This document shows positions 59,831-64,000 of a stretch of 64,000 bases of DNA, piece by piece. This stretch comes from Dillenia suffruticosa (taxonomy: Eukaryota > Streptophyta > Magnoliopsida > Dilleniales > Dilleniaceae). Both the position numbers and the translations under genes were made by a program. The notes beneath the pieces were generated by a model. It was not told the DNA's origin. It saw only the letters and a program-made list of their open reading frames with translations, and ran no database searches. The stretch lies in the NCBI GenBank assembly GCA_033439265.1, contig JAVTVX010000013.1, positions 21,742,500-21,806,499 of the forward strand, given 5' to 3'. Position 1 is the stretch's first letter. Every line of letters starts with the position of its first letter.

Positions 59831-62125
59831 ATGTCATCCGGGTATCTTCGATTACCACTTTTTTTGCTTTTAATTCACTTAATTTTGAATTTGGCATCTG
59901 GTTTTGGATCAATGGGTCCGATTTCTGCTGCATTTGGGAAAAATGGGTTTTTCTGTGCTATTGATGCGAGTGGGAGACAGGAGGTGATTTGTTGGGGTAA
60001 GAACAATTCTATGTCTAGCACTAATGCTGCATTATTTGGTGATATTCCTGCAATGTTTGCTCTCACCGGCGGTGATGGATTTATGTGTGGCATTTTAGCA
60101 AACACTTCGACTGTGTATTGCTGGGATTTGCTTGGATCAAATAATGAGGTTCTTGTTCCTGATATTTATAGAAACACAGCTTACTCACATGTGGCTGCTG
60201 GTAAAAGCCATGTTTGTGCTATTAGAGGGTCTTATTTTTTGGAAAATGATTGGGGTACTATTGATTGTTGGGAAATTGTTAGAAGATCTAATAGTAGTTT
60301 GAGTTCTCTAGCAAGTAGTTCATATTACGATGAGTCTATTACTAATCTTGCGTTCAGAAAGGTCGTCTCTGGTGATGGTTTTAGTTGTGGTGGTGTTAAA
60401 GACAGGGGTTTAGTTTGTTGGGGTCCTGAGGCTACTATTTTGGGAGTTTCAGGTGCATCTGAAGATTTTGTGAGTTTGGCTTCAGGTATGGAATCTGTTT
60501 GTGGAATTTCTGGGGCTTCTGGTGAGGTTAAGTGTTGGGGTGAGAACCAATCATTCATCGGGAGTCCAGTTGGAAACCGGTTTGTGTCTTTGGCTGCGGG
60601 TGCTGAGCATTTTTGTGGGATCCGAGAGGATAACCATGGGATTGAGTGTTGGGGGCATTTTAATACTTCTGCCGTTCCGAAGGGTTCTGGGTTTATGGCA
60701 ATTGCTTCCTCTGATGTTACTACTTGTGGTATTAGGGAAGATGACTTGGTGCTAGACTGTTGGTTTGTCAATGTGATGTCAACACCTGATTATGATCCTC
60801 CGTTGCAGCTGTGCAGTCCAGGTCTATGTACCTCGAGCTCCTGTGCAGAAGGGAAGTATGCCTTCAATGCAAGCACTCTTAGCGAGACAGATTTGACAAG
60901 TTTGTGTGTGAGGAAAGATTTGAAAATTTGTTCTCCTTGTGGTTCTAATTGTTCTGAAGGATTCTTCCTGTCTAGTCCATGTAGTGAGAATGCTGATAGG
61001 GTGTGCACAGCTTGCTCTCTTTGCCAAAATAGCTCATGTTGGGATGTTTGTCAGCTTCAATCAACACCTGTGAGCCATAAAAGGCATGAGCTAGAGTTGC
61101 AAAGATTTGTTCTCATTGTTGGTTCCTTAGCCTTAGGTTTGTTATTGCTGCTAATTAGCCGGTATCTTCTTCCATGTATGATAAGTAGAAGAAAGGAGGA
61201 AGGAACGAAAAAATCATTTGCTTCATGCATTGGGAAAGTGGAGTCTGAGAGGGACATAAATGCTGATCCACTTCCTCCTCTGTCAGTGACCCCATGTATT
61301 GGGACAGCCCAAGTTTTTCGACTGTCAGAACTGAAGGATGCAACTAATGGTTTCAAGGAGTTCAATGAGCTTGGGAGGGGAAGCTATGGCTTTGTTTACA
61401 AGGCTGTCCTTGCAGATGGGCGGCAGGTTGCTGTTAAGAGAGCAAATGCAGCCACCATAATCCACACCAATAGCCGGGACTTTGAAATGGAGCTGGAAGT
61501 CCTTTGCAACCTCAGGCATGGCAATATTGTAAACTTATTGGGATACTGCTCAGAGATGGGGGAAAGGTTGCTTGTTTACGAGTATATGCCCCATGGAACA
61601 CTTCATGACCACCTTCACAGTGGGCTTTCTCCACTGAATTGGAGCCTGAGGTTGAAGATCGCAATGCAGGCTGCAAAGGGGCTTGAGTTTCTTCACAAGG
61701 AACAAGTGCCACCTCTTGTCCACAGGGATGTTAAAACTTCTAACATTCTGTTGGACTCTGATTGGGGGGCGAGGATTGCAGATTTTGGACTTCTTTGTCC
61801 AAATGAGAGAGAACTAAGTGGAGGCATAAGGACAGATGTTTACAGTTTTGGGATTGTATTGCTGGAGATTTTAAGTGGAAGAAAGGCTTATGACAGGGAT
61901 TACACACCTCCAAGCATAGTTGAGTGGGCAGTGCCACTAATTAGACATGGAAAGGCAGCTGCAACCATAGATCGAAATGTGGCTCTTCCAAAAAATGTTG
62001 AACCCCTTCTTAAACTTGCAGATATTGCAGAGCTTACTCTGAGGGAAAATCCAAGTGAGCATCCTAGTATGTTGGATGTGGCTACTTGGTTGGAGCAAAT
62101 TTTGAAAGAAGGGCTCATATTATAG
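59831..62125 (+). CDS. CRINKLY4-related receptor-like kinase (CCR1/CCR2-like)
   Basis: An intronless 764-codon gene. Residues 1-24 are a signal peptide. Seven crinkly (RCC1-like) repeats at 36-312 each hold a C[GA]I...CWG-type pair. A Cys-rich TNFR-like region spans 328-407, followed by a membrane segment at 426-447 and a kinase domain at about 505-757. In the kinase, the glycine loop is GRGSYG (515-520), with Lys536, Glu554, HRDVKTSN (631-638) and DFG (651-653). Between DFG and DVYSFG (669) only 15 residues remain: the activation loop with the GT.GY.DPEY segment is missing. From memory, Arabidopsis CRINKLY4-related proteins CRR1 and CRR2 have a comparable deletion, so this is probably their orthologue and a weak or dead kinase that acts as a signalling partner at the plasma membrane. 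The ligand is unknown. A uORF precedes the gene. Confidence 0.93.
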   Translation: MSSGYLRLPLFLLLIHLILNLASGFGSMGPISAAFGKNGFFCAIDASGRQEVICWGKNNSMSSTNAALFGDIPAMFALTGGDGFMCGILANTSTVYCWDLLGSNNEVLVPDIYRNTAYSHVAAGKSHVCAIRGSYFLENDWGTIDCWEIVRRSNSSLSSLASSSYYDESITNLAFRKVVSGDGFSCGGVKDRGLVCWGPEATILGVSGASEDFVSLASGMESVCGISGASGEVKCWGENQSFIGSPVGNRFVSLAAGAEHFCGIREDNHGIECWGHFNTSAVPKGSGFMAIASSDVTTCGIREDDLVLDCWFVNVMSTPDYDPPLQLCSPGLCTSSSCAEGKYAFNASTLSETDLTSLCVRKDLKICSPCGSNCSEGFFLSSPCSENADRVCTACSLCQNSSCWDVCQLQSTPVSHKRHELELQRFVLIVGSLALGLLLLLISRYLLPCMISRRKEEGTKKSFASCIGKVESERDINADPLPPLSVTPCIGTAQVFRLSELKDATNGFKEFNELGRGSYGFVYKAVLADGRQVAVKRANAATIIHTNSRDFEMELEVLCNLRHGNIVNLLGYCSEMGERLLVYEYMPHGTLHDHLHSGLSPLNWSLRLKIAMQAAKGLEFLHKEQVPPLVHRDVKTSNILLDSDWGARIADFGLLCPNERELSGGIRTDVYSFGIVLLEILSGRKAYDRDYTPPSIVEWAVPLIRHGKAAATIDRNVALPKNVEPLLKLADIAELTLRENPSEHPSMLDVATWLEQILKEGLIL

Positions 62126-64000
62126 CAATTCACAAACAATAATTGGAGATTGAACTGATGGACATTTCAAATGAAATGCAACCAACAATTAAGTAGGTAC
62201 AATTCTTCAGAAACTGTATATTAGCCATGAGCTTCTTGTACATTATGTTGTTTGCATCTTCCTTTTCTCTCTCTTGTATAATTATTGAAATGCTCAAATT
62301 TTCTCCATCAATTGGATGTACCATTGCAAATTCTTTTCTCTTTTTCAATTGTCAATGTATATTGGATTGGATGTTTAAAGATAAAGGTACCTCTTCTGTA
62401 AACATCTGGTAACTTGACCCCTTTTCTTTTCTAAGCTTTCTTTTTATACATATTGATGGCCTGAAAAATTAGTTCTCTACACTTCGATGTGTTTTCATGA
62501 TTCCCCATTTCTAACAGCTAGCCTTGCAATGACTTCAACTCTCCTAAGAAGATGTCCAAACTGGCCTGCCTTTTCTGTAGCTGTGAATATTTGAGCATCC
62601 ATTCTTGCAGGTGCATTTTTTTCCCTTGAAGACTTCCTGATCTTTGCATCTTAATTCTCTTTATGGGTTGTTCCAAAGTCCTAGGAAGTTGCTTTTCATT
62701 GTAATAATTTTTGGTCGATACCAAAATGAGGTAGGGAGATTAAACTTGTACATCCAAGAATTCTGGGTGATCATAATCCTGATAATTTTGCGTGAGGTAA
62801 GAGTTCTAGGGACTGTCTGGTCTACTTTGTTGAGTAACACATGTTTTACGATTAAGCTTGCTTTCGAGTGCAGGAACAGCACATCTGAGTAAGTTTAGAG
62901 ATGCCATGTTGGATGAGTCACACATTCAGCTTCTGAGGTAATGGGATCTTTTTAGAGTCCCTCCTTAGATTGAACTTGTCCTTCAACTTTTGTGATGACG
63001 TCCATTGCAAACTACAATAACTGAATATTTGAACTCATCTTTGATCAATACAAACAATTAAACATGTGGTAGAGGAAAATGTTAACTGTATGCTGGATCT
63101 TGAAATTATTAGAAGTCATAGAATATGAGACTCTTCATTTAGTTATTTCTATCCTGAATAAATCTTTTCTTACCTATGATTTTAAGGATGCAACAAGTAT
63201 TACAGGTTTGCTGCTGAAGATAATTATTTTATATCACTGTGAACATAGATCAATAACTCTTTTCCACCTCTTTTTGTAGGTTTCTTTTTTTTTGGGGGGG
63301 GGGGAGTTGGCTATTCCTACAAATTTTTCAGCCAGGAGGACCAGTTCTGATGACAATCAGAGAACCTGTTACTGTTATTTCTTTATGGTTTCTTGTTACA
63401 AGTATTAAGAGTTCCATTAAATTGACAGTGAAATTTCCTGATGTATACTCCTTTTCCAAGCTATAACTGCATTTGTCACAGCATATTAGGCTTTTGGGCT
63501 TTCTGACATGTAGCTTGTTTTTGTTGTTTGTGAATACATGATATGCTTATGGAAGTATGATGTACAAAACAGCGGTAAGGATGCTTCAGTTCTTGTGGAT
63601 GTTCTATAATGTTCTCCTACCCTTTTCATTTTCCTCTAAGTAATTATTGTATATTAACTTTTATTATTACTTAAAATTTTCTGAATCCAAGAAAATTTTC
63701 TTATGTTCTTTTAAAGTCATTCTCATTCTGTCTTAGGAGTTAACCAGTTCATTTCATTAGAGTTGTGTGAGCATCTGCAGAAGCTGGCATGCCGAATTCT
63801 CTCCAAGGTAGTCCTAATCGCTCCTATTAAAATTGTCCAGACTTGCTTAAAGACATTCAGAATGCATAAGATACTGGTTGTATTATAAGATTAGATAGAT
63901 GATTTCTTAAGTGAATGCTGCAATAAATTAGTTACAAAGGTTTAATTTTTGTATGGCCTTACTAGCTATTCTTGCTTCTATTTTGTGTTTGTTTTATATA
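62126..64000 (+). other. Receptor kinase 3' flank with two possible exons
   Basis: Two short stretches look like internal exons of a plus-strand transcript. 62,874-62,937 (GTGCAG|...CTGAG|GTAATG) is open as TAHLSKFRDAMLDESHIQLL. 63,737-63,807 (TCTTAG|...CCAAG|GTAGTC) is open as VNQFISLELCEHLQKLACRI. Their phases do not join directly, so an exon between them or a different frame is needed. I do not recognise the protein. A run of G at about 63,294-63,304 lies between them. The first 100-300 bp are probably the kinase 3' UTR. Confidence 0.25.

Overview
This window is plant nuclear DNA, most likely from a woody eudicot; I cannot name the species. Supporting signs are AT-rich sequence, short GT-AG introns, many (GA)n/(CT)n tracts near gene starts, and plant gene families: a PIP2 aquaporin, a V-ATPase subunit G, an S40/DUF584 protein and a CRINKLY4-related receptor kinase. 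Small SINE retroposons with clear target-site duplications are frequent, including one Au-SINE-like copy.

0-18.3 kb: a possible plus-strand terminal exon (991-1131) faces a four-exon minus-strand gene for a 127-aa membrane-anchored coiled-coil protein (6078 to 1721), whose 3.5-kb intron holds the Au-like SINE. An intronless S40 gene lies at 8689-9177 (minus). The rest is intergenic, with SINEs, two decayed fragments of a CRINKLY4-related TNFR-like region (12.7 and 13.3 kb), two local tandem duplications of about 176-180 bp and a degenerate LINE remnant (17.5-18.3 kb).

18.4-23.5 kb: a 5-kb block that is about three quarters purine on the plus strand. It is built from diverged tandem units with offsets near 895 bp. 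I see no gene in it.

25.2-41.6 kb: a compound duplicated region. A large palindrome (centre 26,621/26,622) abuts a truncated minus-strand copy of the 5' half of a V-ATPase subunit G gene. A second truncated copy, plus strand, lies at 36.4-38.9 kb. Between and beside them are three copies of a roughly 1-kb segment, two RPL12 pseudogene fragments with their promoters, a half copy of the palindrome arm, and two intact copies of a 52-codon gene (31,731 and 41,383). A diverged 44-codon paralogue follows at 42,621. Together these three form a small family of acidic-tailed microproteins.

42-64 kb: the intact housekeeping-type genes are a four-exon PIP2 aquaporin (47,840-50,045), the complete V-ATPase subunit G gene (ATG 54,277, stop 55,818, with a 5' UTR intron), which is the intact relative of both truncated copies, and an intronless CRINKLY4-related receptor kinase (59,831-62,125) that lacks the usual activation segment and is preceded by a 57-codon upstream ORF. 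The genes are separate transcription units; there is no operon-like organisation. Exon limits come from reading GT-AG sites and frame continuity, not from transcripts.
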